Notes: generated by a model from the sequence alone, not told the origin. DNA of 50,811 bases from JAUSNA01 sp964511965 (GCA_964511965.1 CAZEGF010000020.1:1-50811); one strand, 5' to 3'; shown: positions 18,440 to 27,740, counted from the first letter of the stretch. Translations and numbers: made by a program.

Positions 18440-18445
18440 TAGAAT
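18440..18445 (+). promoter_or_regulatory. -10 box (TAGAAT)
   Basis: TAGAAT ends 6 nt before the ATG at 18452, the same spacing as other predicted leaderless starts here. No -35 box is visible. Confidence 0.4.
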
Positions 18446-18451
18446 ATTATT

Positions 18452-19150
18452 ATGAATAAATACAGAGGAATTCAGACCTTAGAGGTCCTAGAGGGAGCCG
18501 AAAATTACAATAAGTGGATAGCATCAAGAATCAAACCTTACGTAAAGAGTCCTGCTTTGGAAATTGGAGCTGGAACAGGAAATATTTCGGAGCATATGAC
18601 TAATTTGAAGGATTTAGTTTTAACAGATATTGATAAAAATCTTGTTGATTCCTTAGAACAGAAATTCGCCAAATACAAGAATGTAAAGGTGGAAGTATTC
18701 AATGCCTCGACAAATATAAGTAAAGTTAAACATAAATTTAAATCAATTTATGGTGTTAACGTGTTGGAACATATAGAAAATGATGAGAAAACTTTAAGAA
18801 ACCTATATGAATTACTCGATAGAACAGGAAAACTTGTGTTACTAGTGCCGGCTAAAAAACTTGCCTATAATGAACTTGATAGAAGTTTGGGACATTTTAG
18901 AAGATACGAAAAAGATGAGCTAACAGAGAAAATAAAAAATGCCGGATTTAAAGTTGAGGAGATAGAATATTTTAATATGGTAGGGTTACTAAGTTGGATA
19001 ATACGTAATTATATTAGTAAAAATCATGGCAAACTTGAAAAATCCCAGGTAAAATCATTTAACTGGGTAGCCCCTATATTAAAAGCTGTTGAACCTAAAA
19101 GAGGTTTGCCATTTGGGATTTCTCTAATTGCTGTCGCCTCAAAGAAGTAA
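18452..19150 (+). CDS. Class I SAM-dependent methyltransferase
   Basis: A 232-residue soluble methyltransferase. LEIGAGTGNISEHM is SAM-binding motif I, VLTDIDKNLVDSL gives the acidic end of beta 2, and GVNVLEHIENDEKTL is the post-II region (Methyltransf_11/23 type). LGHFRRYEKDEL is typical of a subgroup that sits next to GT2 genes in surface polysaccharide clusters. The acceptor is unknown; a glycan, polyprenol-linked sugar or small molecule is possible. The stop and the next start share a base (TAATG), so translation is probably coupled. Confidence 0.8.
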   Translation: MNKYRGIQTLEVLEGAENYNKWIASRIKPYVKSPALEIGAGTGNISEHMTNLKDLVLTDIDKNLVDSLEQKFAKYKNVKVEVFNASTNISKVKHKFKSIYGVNVLEHIENDEKTLRNLYELLDRTGKLVLLVPAKKLAYNELDRSLGHFRRYEKDELTEKIKNAGFKVEEIEYFNMVGLLSWIIRNYISKNHGKLEKSQVKSFNWVAPILKAVEPKRGLPFGISLIAVASKK

Positions 19151-20976
19151 TGGAAAAATTGAATCTAATTTTAGAATCGTTAACCGATTTGCAAAAGGAT
19201 TTCATCGGATTTTTTTTTAATCCTGAATTTTTTCTCAAACAGACTATATTCATTTTATACGTCTTGTTACTGTTTTATGTAATGTATGGGTCAGGAAAAG
19301 TTCTAAATAAACTTTTTTTTGATAAATCTTATGATGGAAGATTCTCTAATTTTATTAATTTTGCACTTGGGTTTTCTTTAATCTCCAATGTAATATTTAT
19401 TTTAGGTTTATTAGGACTTCTTACTAATTTTAATATTTTTCTTACCCTATTGTTCTTTATTGGTATATCAATATGGTCGTTTTTAAAGTGGCCGATCAAA
19501 TTAAATGTTGAAATTAAAAGAAATTTAAATTGGGTAAAAATCCTCTCTATATTTTTTATTCTTGTAGCTATGCTTAGATTAATTCCTCCCCAAACTGCGG
19601 GTGACCCGCTTGATTATCACCTCCGCTTCCCACGGATTTATATGGACACGCATACACTTATGATTCCTGCTTTGGGTGACGAGAGTTATACAACAGTTCC
19701 TCACCTTCCGGAACTTTTTTATATTTTGACTCAAGTAATTAGTAATGGTCTTATGACTCACGTTGTCCATTTTGGTTTTTTTGTATTAATATTTTTTCTA
19801 CTATATAAAGTTAATTTTCTTGCTAACAACAGGGAACAAGTCGGTCCATTGTCTGCACTTATGTTTGTTAGTGCTCCACTGATGCTACAACTTGGAACAC
19901 AAGCATTTAGTGATTTCCCTGCACTTTTCTGCTTTTTGTTGTCGGTAGGATTATTGTTGACATCAAAATTAAATAAGAAAAATCTTATTTTAAGTGGAAT
20001 TTTGCTAGGAGTTGCAATGGCTAGTAAAATATGGATTCTATTCTATTATCCATTTGCTGTTTTATTTCTTTTTATAATTCTTAGAAATACTAATTTTATT
20101 GATAAGGTTAAAAAAACTCTACTATATATAACCTGCTCATTTATTATCGTAGCCCCTTGGTACATTCGAGCTATTGTATTAGTTGGAAATCCATTTTATA
20201 TCAACACGTCACAAGGGCAAAACACACAAACATATTCAAATACAACTATGTTTTTAAGAAATTTTACAATGACAGGTTTTAGCGAAAAATTTAACTTTAC
20301 ATTGGAATACGGTTTTTTTATATTAATTGGATTATTGTCTCTTTTTTTGATAAAAAGAAAGGAAGTTTTTAAATACAAGAAATTTTTCTTGCTTTTAATT
20401 ATTCTCACATTACCTGTTTTCTTTTTTCCATTAGGTTTTGGCCGCGGAAGATACTCATTACCTTATATGTTGTTATCTTACCAAATATCCGCTACAGGAT
20501 TGCTATATATCACAAAAAATAATTTTGTAAAAGTTGTAACCGTCGTTTTATGGAGTTGTTTAGCCATTTATTATATGGTGAATACATTCATTATCCTTCC
20601 ATATGGATTTGGTTGGGCAAATGCGGATAATTTTTTAAGGAAAAATCTATCAAAAGATACAGCTTCTTATTATGATTTTAATGGTCAATTCACAAGAAAT
20701 ATTGATAAAAATGAAACTATAACAAATTATGGTGTATATGAATTATATTATGCGAATTTTAAGTACAAAAACGTATTTTATTTTATAAATCAAGATACAC
20801 ATGTATTTAAACTTCCAAACAACATACACAAACTTTTAATTAGAGGGGGAGATTTTAAATGGCTTTGCAATTATCTCAATATTAAAAATTGTTCGGATTA
20901 TTCTGTAAGACTAATAACAAGCGACTTGCGTACCAAGCAATATCTTTATAATATTAAGTATGATAAATCAATATAA
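19150..20976 (+). CDS. GT39-like integral membrane glycosyltransferase
   Basis: A 608-residue multi-TM protein, the longest unfused GT-C member here. TAGDPLDYHLRFPRIYMD is the acidic outer loop and its xDxLxYHLxxPxI pattern recurs in the gene at 22483, so the two are paralogs. TQAFSDFPALFCF is a second shared motif. About twelve TM helices precede a soluble C-terminal tail (from about residue 490). It probably transfers a lipid-linked sugar on the outer face. The start is joined to the methyltransferase stop, and the end overlaps the next GT2 by 17 nt. Confidence 0.75.
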   Translation: MEKLNLILESLTDLQKDFIGFFFNPEFFLKQTIFILYVLLLFYVMYGSGKVLNKLFFDKSYDGRFSNFINFALGFSLISNVIFILGLLGLLTNFNIFLTLLFFIGISIWSFLKWPIKLNVEIKRNLNWVKILSIFFILVAMLRLIPPQTAGDPLDYHLRFPRIYMDTHTLMIPALGDESYTTVPHLPELFYILTQVISNGLMTHVVHFGFFVLIFFLLYKVNFLANNREQVGPLSALMFVSAPLMLQLGTQAFSDFPALFCFLLSVGLLLTSKLNKKNLILSGILLGVAMASKIWILFYYPFAVLFLFIILRNTNFIDKVKKTLLYITCSFIIVAPWYIRAIVLVGNPFYINTSQGQNTQTYSNTTMFLRNFTMTGFSEKFNFTLEYGFFILIGLLSLFLIKRKEVFKYKKFFLLLIILTLPVFFFPLGFGRGRYSLPYMLLSYQISATGLLYITKNNFVKVVTVVLWSCLAIYYMVNTFIILPYGFGWANADNFLRKNLSKDTASYYDFNGQFTRNIDKNETITNYGVYELYYANFKYKNVFYFINQDTHVFKLPNNIHKLLIRGGDFKWLCNYLNIKNCSDYSVRLITSDLRTKQYLYNIKYDKSI

Positions 20977-21715
20977 TTTAACTGTTATAGTTTTAACCCA
21001 TAATGATGAAGAACATATAGTTGATTGTTTGGAATTATTAAAATTTGCTGACGAGTTGATAGTTGTTGATGATGAGTCAACTGATAGAACAGTTGAATTA
21101 GCAAGAAAATTTACAAATAAAGTCTTTATACGGCCACTAAATAATAATTTTTCAAATCAAAGAAATTTTGCATTAAATAATGCGCATAACCAATGGATTT
21201 TATTTGTTGATTCCGACGAGTTTGTGTCCGATAAATTACGAGGAGAAATATTGTTAAAAATAAAATCAAAAAATGCTACAGGATACTATTTGAAAAGAAT
21301 TGATTTTATGTGGGGACGAAAAATATTGCACGGTGAAGTAGGGGAGATTAAATTATTAAGATTGGCCCGTAAAGATGCGGGTAAGTGGCATGGAAAGGTT
21401 CATGAAAAGTGGGAAGTCAACGGTGCGGTAGAATCTCTTATTCATCCATTAATTCATTCACCACACCAGTCGGTAAAAGAATTTATATTTGATGTTGACA
21501 ACTATTCTACGTTGCGAGCCAACGAATTGTTAGAGAGTAATACGAGCGTTACTGCTTTTTCAGTTATTGCATATCCTGTTGGTAAATTTTTGCAAAACTA
21601 TTTCATGCGAAGAGGTTACAAAGACGGTGTAGCTGGGTTTATTTACGCAATGATTATGAGCTTTCATTCATTTCTTGTTAGAGGTAAATTATATCTTGGA
21701 AAATCGAATTCGTAA
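20960..21715 (+). CDS. GT2 glycosyltransferase, WaaE/KdtX-like
   Basis: A 251-residue GT2 enzyme of the LPS core WaaE/KdtX type: TVIVLTHNDEEHIVDCLE, IVVDDESTDRT, NFSNQRNFALN, the DxD motif FVDSDEFVS, and the family block LHGEVGEIKLLRLARK with KWHGKVHEKW. It is a cytoplasmic inverting transferase using an NDP-sugar. The reading frame begins 17 nt inside the GT39-like gene. The end overlaps the convergent DPM1-like gene by 27 nt. Family assignment is firm; sugar and acceptor are unknown. Confidence 0.85.
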   Translation: MINQYNLTVIVLTHNDEEHIVDCLELLKFADELIVVDDESTDRTVELARKFTNKVFIRPLNNNFSNQRNFALNNAHNQWILFVDSDEFVSDKLRGEILLKIKSKNATGYYLKRIDFMWGRKILHGEVGEIKLLRLARKDAGKWHGKVHEKWEVNGAVESLIHPLIHSPHQSVKEFIFDVDNYSTLRANELLESNTSVTAFSVIAYPVGKFLQNYFMRRGYKDGVAGFIYAMIMSFHSFLVRGKLYLGKSNS

Positions 21716-22396
21716 TAAATCACGGATTGAAATATACATTTCATGAATATCTGCTTTTGATCCTCCGATTTTTCTATTCATAAATTTTGTTGGTGTCTCT
21801 TTTAGTTCAAAACCCATCTTATACAAATAGTATGTTGATTCAGCTACTGTTGCAAAACCGGTACTTTTAAATTTGTGCTTTATCAACAGTGAAACTGCTT
21901 TTCTTGGGTAGGCTCTGTAACCATTCGTATAATCATGAATGGGTAACTGTAAAAGGATTGATTCAAATCCATTAACAATATGACTCAATATTCTTCTTCC
22001 TCTTGATATACCTGTAACAGAACTACCGGAAATATATCGTGATGCAGAAACAATTGTATTATCATCAACTAAATTTATTAGTTTTGGCAATTCTTTGGGG
22101 TTGTGTGAAAGGTCTGCATCCATTTCAATAAATATTTTAATGTTAGGATTTTTATATGCTTGTTTGAATCCAAATGTTACCGCTGTTCCACGCCCTAATT
22201 TACCCTTTCTTTTAAGATGTATAAAGGGATATTTTATTCGTAATTTTTTTAAAATACGCTCGGTATTATCGGAAGAATTGTCATCAACAATATAAACACT
22301 TAAATTTTTATTGTATTTATACACTTTTGGAATCAAAATATTTAAATTGTTCCCTTCGTTGTATGCTGGAATTATAACTGCTGATATAATACTCAT
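21689..22396 (-). CDS. GT2 glycosyltransferase, dolichol-phosphate mannosyltransferase (DPM1)-like
   Basis: A 235-residue protein with the clearest DPM1 signature in the window: AVIIPAYNEGNNL, YIVDDNSSDNTE, KGKLGRGTAVTFGF, the catalytic MDADLSHNPKELPKL, and YTNGYRAYPRKAV. Such enzymes make polyprenyl-phosphate mannose (or a similar sugar) for extracytoplasmic transferases. It has no C-terminal TM, so it is probably peripheral. Its ATG and that of a divergent 30-codon ORF form the palindrome CATATG (22394-22399). Confidence 0.85.
   Translation of the reverse strand: MSIISAVIIPAYNEGNNLNILIPKVYKYNKNLSVYIVDDNSSDNTERILKKLRIKYPFIHLKRKGKLGRGTAVTFGFKQAYKNPNIKIFIEMDADLSHNPKELPKLINLVDDNTIVSASRYISGSSVTGISRGRRILSHIVNGFESILLQLPIHDYTNGYRAYPRKAVSLLIKHKFKSTGFATVAESTYYLYKMGFELKETPTKFMNRKIGGSKADIHEMYISIRDLLRIRFSKI
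22382..22390 (+). promoter_or_regulatory. Extended -10 (TGATATAAT)
   Basis: TGATATAAT ends 6 nt before the ATG at 22397 of a 30-codon ORF. It lies inside the 5' end of the minus-strand DPM1-like gene. It is the only good promoter found for the downstream GT39-like/O-antigen ligase pair. Confidence 0.5.
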
Positions 22397-22489
22397 ATGA
22401 AAAAAAGTGTCATGCTATTTGCTCTTTGGACAATTATAATCGTAAGTTTTTATATTTACCACTTAATTTGTAAAAACGGTGTATGTTAA
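22397..22489 (+). CDS. Possible 30-residue single-TM small protein
   Basis: An ORF of 30 codons starting MKKSVMLFALWTIII and ending LICKNGVC. It has a basic start, one hydrophobic helix (about residues 5-24) and two cysteines near the C-terminus. A TGATATAAT box ends 6 nt before the ATG, exactly like other predicted leaderless genes, and the stop overlaps the next start in ATGTTAA, suggesting translational coupling. It could be a real small membrane protein or a leader that delivers ribosomes to the GT39-like gene. Not recognised as any family. Confidence 0.45.
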   Translation: MKKSVMLFALWTIIIVSFYIYHLICKNGVC

Positions 22490-24036
22490 AAATTGCAATT
22501 CTCATAGGTTTATATTCATACGCAATTCTCGCATTGGGGCTTTTAAAACAATTTTTTTTTACTCAGGTTTTACTTGTAACAATATTTTTTGTTCTACTTT
22601 TAATAATTGCCTTATTTGTAGATATTAAGGACTCCTTTAATAAATTAAAAAACTATAATTTCTCGAGGTACGAATTATTTGTAGTTGTGTTGTTAGGGTT
22701 ATTGGTTTTTGTTAGTTTTATTGGAGCTTTAGGACCTGAATTGGCGTTTGACTCTCTTTGGTATCACCTGACGATACCAAAAATATTTATTCAAAAGAAT
22801 GAGATTTTTTATATTCAAGGAAATTTATTTTACTATTCACTAATGCCAAAACTCGTTGAAATGCTATATACCTCTTCTCTCATACTTTCAAATGAAATTG
22901 CAGCTAAAATAATTCACTTCCTATTCGGAATTTTTACAAGCATAGTTCTATTTAAGCTTTGCCGTCTTTATCTTAAAAGATTCGAGTCTTTATTGGTAGT
23001 AATCCTATTTTACTCAAATATGGTTGTTATGTGGTTATCAATAACAGCATTTTCAGATCTTGGACGTGCTTTTTTTGAAATATTTTCTTTTTACTTTTTT
23101 TTAATCTTTGCAAAAAAGAGAAAAACAAAGTATCTTTTTGCCAGTAGTTTATTGTTGGGACTTGCTATCGCAACAAAAGTACTTGCTATTGGATCTCTTT
23201 TCATCTTTGTTTTGTTACTGCTTATAGCAAGTAATAGGACAATGAAACAAAAAATAAAGTCCAGTCTTTTATATACAGCAACAGCTTTGACAATTCCACT
23301 TCCTTGGTTTGTGATATCCTATTTATACACAAAAAACCCTGTTTTTCCTCTGTTTTCTCAATTGGGTCTTCGTAATTTTACATTAGATTTAGCTTCCCCC
23401 CTAACATTTATAAAAACTTTTTTTGGTATATTTCTATTTGCCCCGGATCCTGTAAATCCTATGTATATAATTCTATTTCCGCTTGTATTGATTGCCGGTA
23501 AAAAACTTTTTCCAAAATACAAGATTCTTATAATATATTCGGTTCTATCTTACTTAATTTGGTATATCACCTCTCAATCCGGTGGTACGAGATTTTTGAC
23601 TGCATACCTTCCCGCGTACTCTCTATTAGTGTTTTTAGGTATTGTAGCTGTTAAAAATAAAATGATCACAAAAATTAGTATTCTAACAATTATATTTATT
23701 TCGGTAATTAGTATCATGTATAGAGGGCTTGCAAACGCAAAGTACATACCGGTCTTACTAGGGCTAGAATCAAAAGAAAAATTTCTCTTAAATAATTTGA
23801 ATTTTTCATTTGGCGATTTTTATGATGAAAATGGTTCTATTAAAAAAATAGTTGGTAATAATACGGTTTTAATGAAAAATACTCATAATTTGTTTTATGT
23901 AGATTTTCCATTCACAATTGATGAATGGAAGGAAAATTATGTTTATGAGTTGTACCAAAATGAAAAAATGCCTAAAAGTAATGGGAGTCTTATATATAAA
24001 AATTTAAAAACACGCACCTATTTATATAAATTATGA
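22483..24036 (+). CDS. GT39-like integral membrane glycosyltransferase
   Basis: A 517-residue multi-TM protein. The outer loop ALGPELAFDSLWYHLTIPKIF carries the same DxLxYHLxxPxI motif as the 19150 protein, and TAFSDLGRAFFE matches that protein's second loop, so they are paralogs. About eleven TM helices are followed by a soluble C-terminal tail. It is a probable extracytoplasmic sugar transferase. Its start overlaps the stop of a 30-codon ORF, and its stop overlaps the next start (ATGA). Confidence 0.75.
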   Translation: MLKIAILIGLYSYAILALGLLKQFFFTQVLLVTIFFVLLLIIALFVDIKDSFNKLKNYNFSRYELFVVVLLGLLVFVSFIGALGPELAFDSLWYHLTIPKIFIQKNEIFYIQGNLFYYSLMPKLVEMLYTSSLILSNEIAAKIIHFLFGIFTSIVLFKLCRLYLKRFESLLVVILFYSNMVVMWLSITAFSDLGRAFFEIFSFYFFLIFAKKRKTKYLFASSLLLGLAIATKVLAIGSLFIFVLLLLIASNRTMKQKIKSSLLYTATALTIPLPWFVISYLYTKNPVFPLFSQLGLRNFTLDLASPLTFIKTFFGIFLFAPDPVNPMYIILFPLVLIAGKKLFPKYKILIIYSVLSYLIWYITSQSGGTRFLTAYLPAYSLLVFLGIVAVKNKMITKISILTIIFISVISIMYRGLANAKYIPVLLGLESKEKFLLNNLNFSFGDFYDENGSIKKIVGNNTVLMKNTHNLFYVDFPFTIDEWKENYVYELYQNEKMPKSNGSLIYKNLKTRTYLYKL

Positions 24037-25226
24037 TAAAAAAAATAATTACAAAACTTACATATATCCTTATTATAATTTATCCCATAGGTCTTTTACT
24101 GAGATTTAAATTTATCTCAAATGTTTATGTTGTACCACAGGATATTATTGTTGCTCTGATCTCCTTATTAACTTTTATCTACATTATAAAAATAAAGCAT
24201 GCAAGTATTAGTGTTTTCGTAAAATTGCAGATTATATTTATAGTTTTTGGAGTACTTAGCCTAGTAGTAAATTATATTCTCCATCCCGACATAAAATTTC
24301 TTCAATCAATTTTATATCCACTTAGGTATTTATTATACGTAACTTTATTATTTGCACCGATAGAAAAAAGTAGCAAGGAAGGGCTAAAGAAATTTTTATA
24401 TATTTCCGGTCTTGTAATTCTATTAATGGGATATTGGCAGTTCTTTTTCTACTACGATTTATATAAACTTTTTTATTTGGGATGGGATAATCATTTATAT
24501 AGAATGTTTTCGACATTTCTAGACCCAAATTATGCCGGAGTATTTTTTGTATTATACTTTTTTCTTTTATTTGAAAAGATTAAATCAAATACATTTGTAA
24601 ACATTTACAAAGATATAATTATTTCATTTTTATGTTTAATAGCAATTTATCTTACTTTCTCAAGAACTGCACTTTTTGCACTTGTTGCAGGAGCAATAAG
24701 TTACGCCATATTTTATAGAAAACTTAAAGCACTAATCCTGGTTTTATTTATTATGTTTATATTTTTATTAATAATCTCAGATACCCATGTTGAAGGATTA
24801 AATCCATTTAGAACTGCTTCAACAAACAGCCGTGTGAATTCAATAAAGGAGTCTTTGTCAATTTTCAAAACCAGCCCACTAATTGGAGTTGGATTCAATA
24901 GTTACCGGTATGCTCAAGTAAGAATGGGTTATAGAAACGAGAGGGGTGCATCATGGAGTAATGCAGACGCAGGAACTGATAACAGTTTTCTTTTCATCCT
25001 CGCAATAACAGGGATTATGGGTTTTTTTATATATTTACTAAGCTTATTAAACTTTGCGAAGGGATTATTAACGTATGGTAGAACTAACTTTATGCTTTTT
25101 GCATCTTTTTGTTCACTTTTAATCGCCAGTCTTTTTATAAATGTACTTTTTTACACACCAATACTGACGATTTGGTTCTTAATGATTAATTTATTTCAAG
25201 TTAAGAAAGTTAAGGTTGATAAGTAA
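24033..25226 (+). CDS. O-antigen ligase/polymerase-like membrane protein (Wzy_C family)
   Basis: A 397-residue protein with about ten TM helices. STFLDPNYAGVFFVLY, LTFSRTALFALVAGA, TSPLIGVGFNSY and DNSFLFILAITGIMGFF are the conserved blocks of the O-antigen ligase/Wzy family. Members join or polymerise lipid-linked glycans on the outer face. It is translationally coupled to the GT39-like gene upstream (4-nt overlap), and its end overlaps the convergent Ig-like gene by 17 nt. Ligase and polymerase roles cannot be told apart from sequence. Confidence 0.8.
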   Translation: MIKKIITKLTYILIIIYPIGLLLRFKFISNVYVVPQDIIVALISLLTFIYIIKIKHASISVFVKLQIIFIVFGVLSLVVNYILHPDIKFLQSILYPLRYLLYVTLLFAPIEKSSKEGLKKFLYISGLVILLMGYWQFFFYYDLYKLFYLGWDNHLYRMFSTFLDPNYAGVFFVLYFFLLFEKIKSNTFVNIYKDIIISFLCLIAIYLTFSRTALFALVAGAISYAIFYRKLKALILVLFIMFIFLLIISDTHVEGLNPFRTASTNSRVNSIKESLSIFKTSPLIGVGFNSYRYAQVRMGYRNERGASWSNADAGTDNSFLFILAITGIMGFFIYLLSLLNFAKGLLTYGRTNFMLFASFCSLLIASLFINVLFYTPILTIWFLMINLFQVKKVKVDK

Positions 25227-25941
25227 CTTTTAGTTGTTTTTGGGTTGTAGTACCTGCCGGATTTTGGGCCTCTATTGTTATTTGATTTTCTCCATCATTT
25301 AACTGTAATTGGTAAGTGAATTTACCAGTCGTATCAACTATTGCTCTAAATGAGTTCACGGTAACAGAATTGTCGGGATCGGTAGTTCCTGTTACTGTTA
25401 GATTTTTATCAGCTTTTGTATAAGTCCCACCATCAGTAGGGTATGATACATCCAATTTTGGTTTGTCGCTCAAATAATTCACGGTGTATTCCTGTGTGTA
25501 TGCACTTGTTTTGTTTCCCTTAACAAACCTTGCTTTAAGAATATTTGCTCCTTTAGTAAGCGTGAGTCCTTTTTCTTGAAAATCTGTTTTACTATGAATT
25601 TCTATCTCATCGACAAGATCATCATTTACGTATATTTCGACAGTTCCACTTTTGTCTGGCGCTATACCACTAAACGAAATTTTGGCGGCTTGAGTTGCTT
25701 CGGCAACACCAATTAAAGTAGGAGGTTGAAGTAATTCATGACCGACAACCTGGGTATCGCTCCTGTCTCCTCCACGAAGTGTATATACGGCATTTCCAAA
25801 AAGATTAATTAATATTGGTCCAAACTGGATGAGCACTACTAGTAGAACTACAATTCCAATCGTAAAAAGTAATGCCTGCCTTTTGTTTTGTTTTTCGCTC
25901 GTTCTCGTTAGGCGTGAGGTTCTAATTCTTCTTCTAATCAT
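25210..25941 (-). CDS. Membrane-anchored protein with tandem Ig-like domains
   Basis: A 243-residue protein. The first 21 residues are very basic (RRRIRTSRLTRTSEKQNKR), then comes one TM helix (about 22-48), then two beta-rich repeats. Each repeat has an Ig-like/bacterial Big-type pattern: SGTVEIYVNDDLVDEI with LTKGANILKARFV, and NLTVTGTTDPDNSVTVN with LNDGENQITIEAQNPAG. The topology predicts a small cytoplasmic tail and an extracellular adhesin- or scaffold-like part. It lies 3 nt after atpC and may be cotranscribed with the ATP synthase operon. Function unknown. Confidence 0.75.
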   Translation of the reverse strand: MIRRRIRTSRLTRTSEKQNKRQALLFTIGIVVLLVVLIQFGPILINLFGNAVYTLRGGDRSDTQVVGHELLQPPTLIGVAEATQAAKISFSGIAPDKSGTVEIYVNDDLVDEIEIHSKTDFQEKGLTLTKGANILKARFVKGNKTSAYTQEYTVNYLSDKPKLDVSYPTDGGTYTKADKNLTVTGTTDPDNSVTVNSFRAIVDTTGKFTYQLQLNDGENQITIEAQNPAGTTTQKQLKVTYQP

Positions 25942-25944
25942 AAA

Positions 25945-26349
25945 TTAATGATGTTTTATTTTTTCAGCGACCTTAAGTTCCAGTAAAGATTTTTGCAATT
26001 GTCTTTCCGCCATAATTAAGTCTGCAGTACCTTGCTTGTTGGCGAGGAAATCTTCAGCTTGTTTTTTAGCTTCCTGCGCCCGTGCTACCTGGATGTTTTC
26101 TGCTTTTATAGCAAAGTCAGATAGAATAGTAACAATTTCTGATTTCACTTCCAAAAATCCTCCAACGATTGCAATTAAGGTTTCCTTTCCACCCTTTTTT
26201 ACTGTAATTGTGCCCTCTGATAATTTTGAAAATAATGGAATGTGATGCGGTAGTATTGCAATTTCACCTTTACTGGTTGGCAATAAAGCTTCATCAACAG
26301 ACTCGTGAAATACTTCACCGGTTGGTGATAAAATTTGGAGTTCGAACAT
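25945..26349 (-). CDS. atpC: F-type ATP synthase epsilon subunit
   Basis: A 134-residue protein, normal length. The N-terminal beta sandwich contains LQILSPTGEVF and STKGEIAILPHHIPLF, the standard epsilon signatures. The C-terminal part is helical (ARAQEAKKQAEDFLANKQ and MAERQLQKSLLELKVAEK), the hairpin that can inhibit ATP hydrolysis. It is part of the central stalk with gamma. It is last of the eight atp genes, 5 nt after atpD. Confidence 0.95.
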   Translation of the reverse strand: MFELQILSPTGEVFHESVDEALLPTSKGEIAILPHHIPLFSKLSEGTITVKKGGKETLIAIVGGFLEVKSEIVTILSDFAIKAENIQVARAQEAKKQAEDFLANKQGTADLIMAERQLQKSLLELKVAEKIKHH

Positions 26350-26354
26350 AGATA

Positions 26355-27740
26355 TTATTTACTTGATTTTTCCGCTTCATCAATCGTTCCCTTCATGTAG
26401 AATGCGCTTTCTGATAATTTATCATATTTACCCTCTAGTAGATCTTTAAATCCTTTAACAGTATCTGTGATATTAACGTATTTTCCCGGAGATCCTGTAA
26501 ATATTTCAGCTACAAACATTGGTTGAGTTAAGAAACGCTGAATTTTTCGGGCACGTGCAACGGTAAGCTTGTCCTCATCAGACAATTCATCAATACCTAG
26601 GATGGCGATGATGTCTTGCAGATCTTTATATCTCTGTAAAACCCTTTTTACTTCAGATGCAACCTCATAGTGTTCACGACCAACAATATTTGGATCCAAC
26701 AATCGAGACGATGAAGTTAGTGGATCAACTGCCGGATAAAGTCCTTGTTCTGCTATAGAACGCTCTAGAGTAATAGATGCGTCTAAGTGGCCAAAAATCG
26801 TAGCAGGAGCAGGATCTGTGTAGTCATCTGCAGGAACATAAACTGCTTGAACGGAGGTTATAGACCCTTTGTTTGTAGATGTAATTCTTTCCTGCAGACT
26901 TCCAATGTCTGCCGCTAAAGTTGGTTGGTATCCTACTGCTGAGGGGGTACGGCCAAGAAGTGCCGATACTTCGCTACCAGCTTGAGCAAAACGGAAAACG
27001 TTATCAATAAAAAGAAGTACATCCTCATTTTTTTGATCTCTGAAGTATTCAGCCATCGTTAGAGCGGTTAGACCTACGCGCAATCTATTTCCCGGAGGTT
27101 CATTCATTTGTCCAAATACCATAACTGTTTTATCTATAACTCCGGATCCGGTCATTTCTTTATAAAGATCTGTTCCCTCACGGGTTCTTTCGCCCACACC
27201 CGCAAAAACAGAGTGACCGCTATGTACAATTGCAATATTTCGTATGAGTTCTTGTATGATAACAGTTTTACCAACCCCGGCTCCTCCAAAAATTCCTACT
27301 TTTCCTCCTTTTGTGAATGGAGCGATAAGATCAATCACTTTAATTCCGGTCTCAAGCATTTCCGGCTTGGTACTTTGTTCTGAAAGAGGTGGTGCAGAAT
27401 TATGAATTGATGCTGTTCTCACTTTTGAAGAAAGGGGTTTGAGACCATCAATGGGTTCTCCCAGCACATTAAAAATTCTTCCTAAAGTTTCTTCGCCCGT
27501 AGGAACGGAGATTTCACTACCTGTAGCTCTCACTTCAGTCCCGCGAGACAAACCTTCAGTTGGTCCCATGGCAATTGTTCTAACTTCATTATTCCCCAAT
27601 TCAAATTCTGTCTCCAGAATTAATTTTTTTCCTTGTGCAAGATCAATAGTGAGTGCTTCGTAAACTTTTGGTACTTCTTTCTCAAAACGAACATCAACAA
27701 CAGCTCCTTGAATACGTATAATTTTTCCGATATTTGTCAT
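26355..27740 (-). CDS. atpD: F-type ATP synthase beta subunit
   Basis: A 461-residue catalytic subunit. The Walker A motif GGAGVGKT is at 152-159, followed by GVGERTREG with the catalytic Glu, VLLFIDN (Walker B) and the TPSAVGYQPTLAAD block. PPLSEQSTKPEMLETGIK precedes the P-loop. It catalyses ATP synthesis in the F1 head. Its start overlaps the atpG stop by 4 nt (ATGA). Length and motifs are fully canonical. Confidence 0.97.
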   Translation of the reverse strand: MTNIGKIIRIQGAVVDVRFEKEVPKVYEALTIDLAQGKKLILETEFELGNNEVRTIAMGPTEGLSRGTEVRATGSEISVPTGEETLGRIFNVLGEPIDGLKPLSSKVRTASIHNSAPPLSEQSTKPEMLETGIKVIDLIAPFTKGGKVGIFGGAGVGKTVIIQELIRNIAIVHSGHSVFAGVGERTREGTDLYKEMTGSGVIDKTVMVFGQMNEPPGNRLRVGLTALTMAEYFRDQKNEDVLLFIDNVFRFAQAGSEVSALLGRTPSAVGYQPTLAADIGSLQERITSTNKGSITSVQAVYVPADDYTDPAPATIFGHLDASITLERSIAEQGLYPAVDPLTSSSRLLDPNIVGREHYEVASEVKRVLQRYKDLQDIIAILGIDELSDEDKLTVARARKIQRFLTQPMFVAEIFTGSPGKYVNITDTVKGFKDLLEGKYDKLSESAFYMKGTIDEAEKSSK

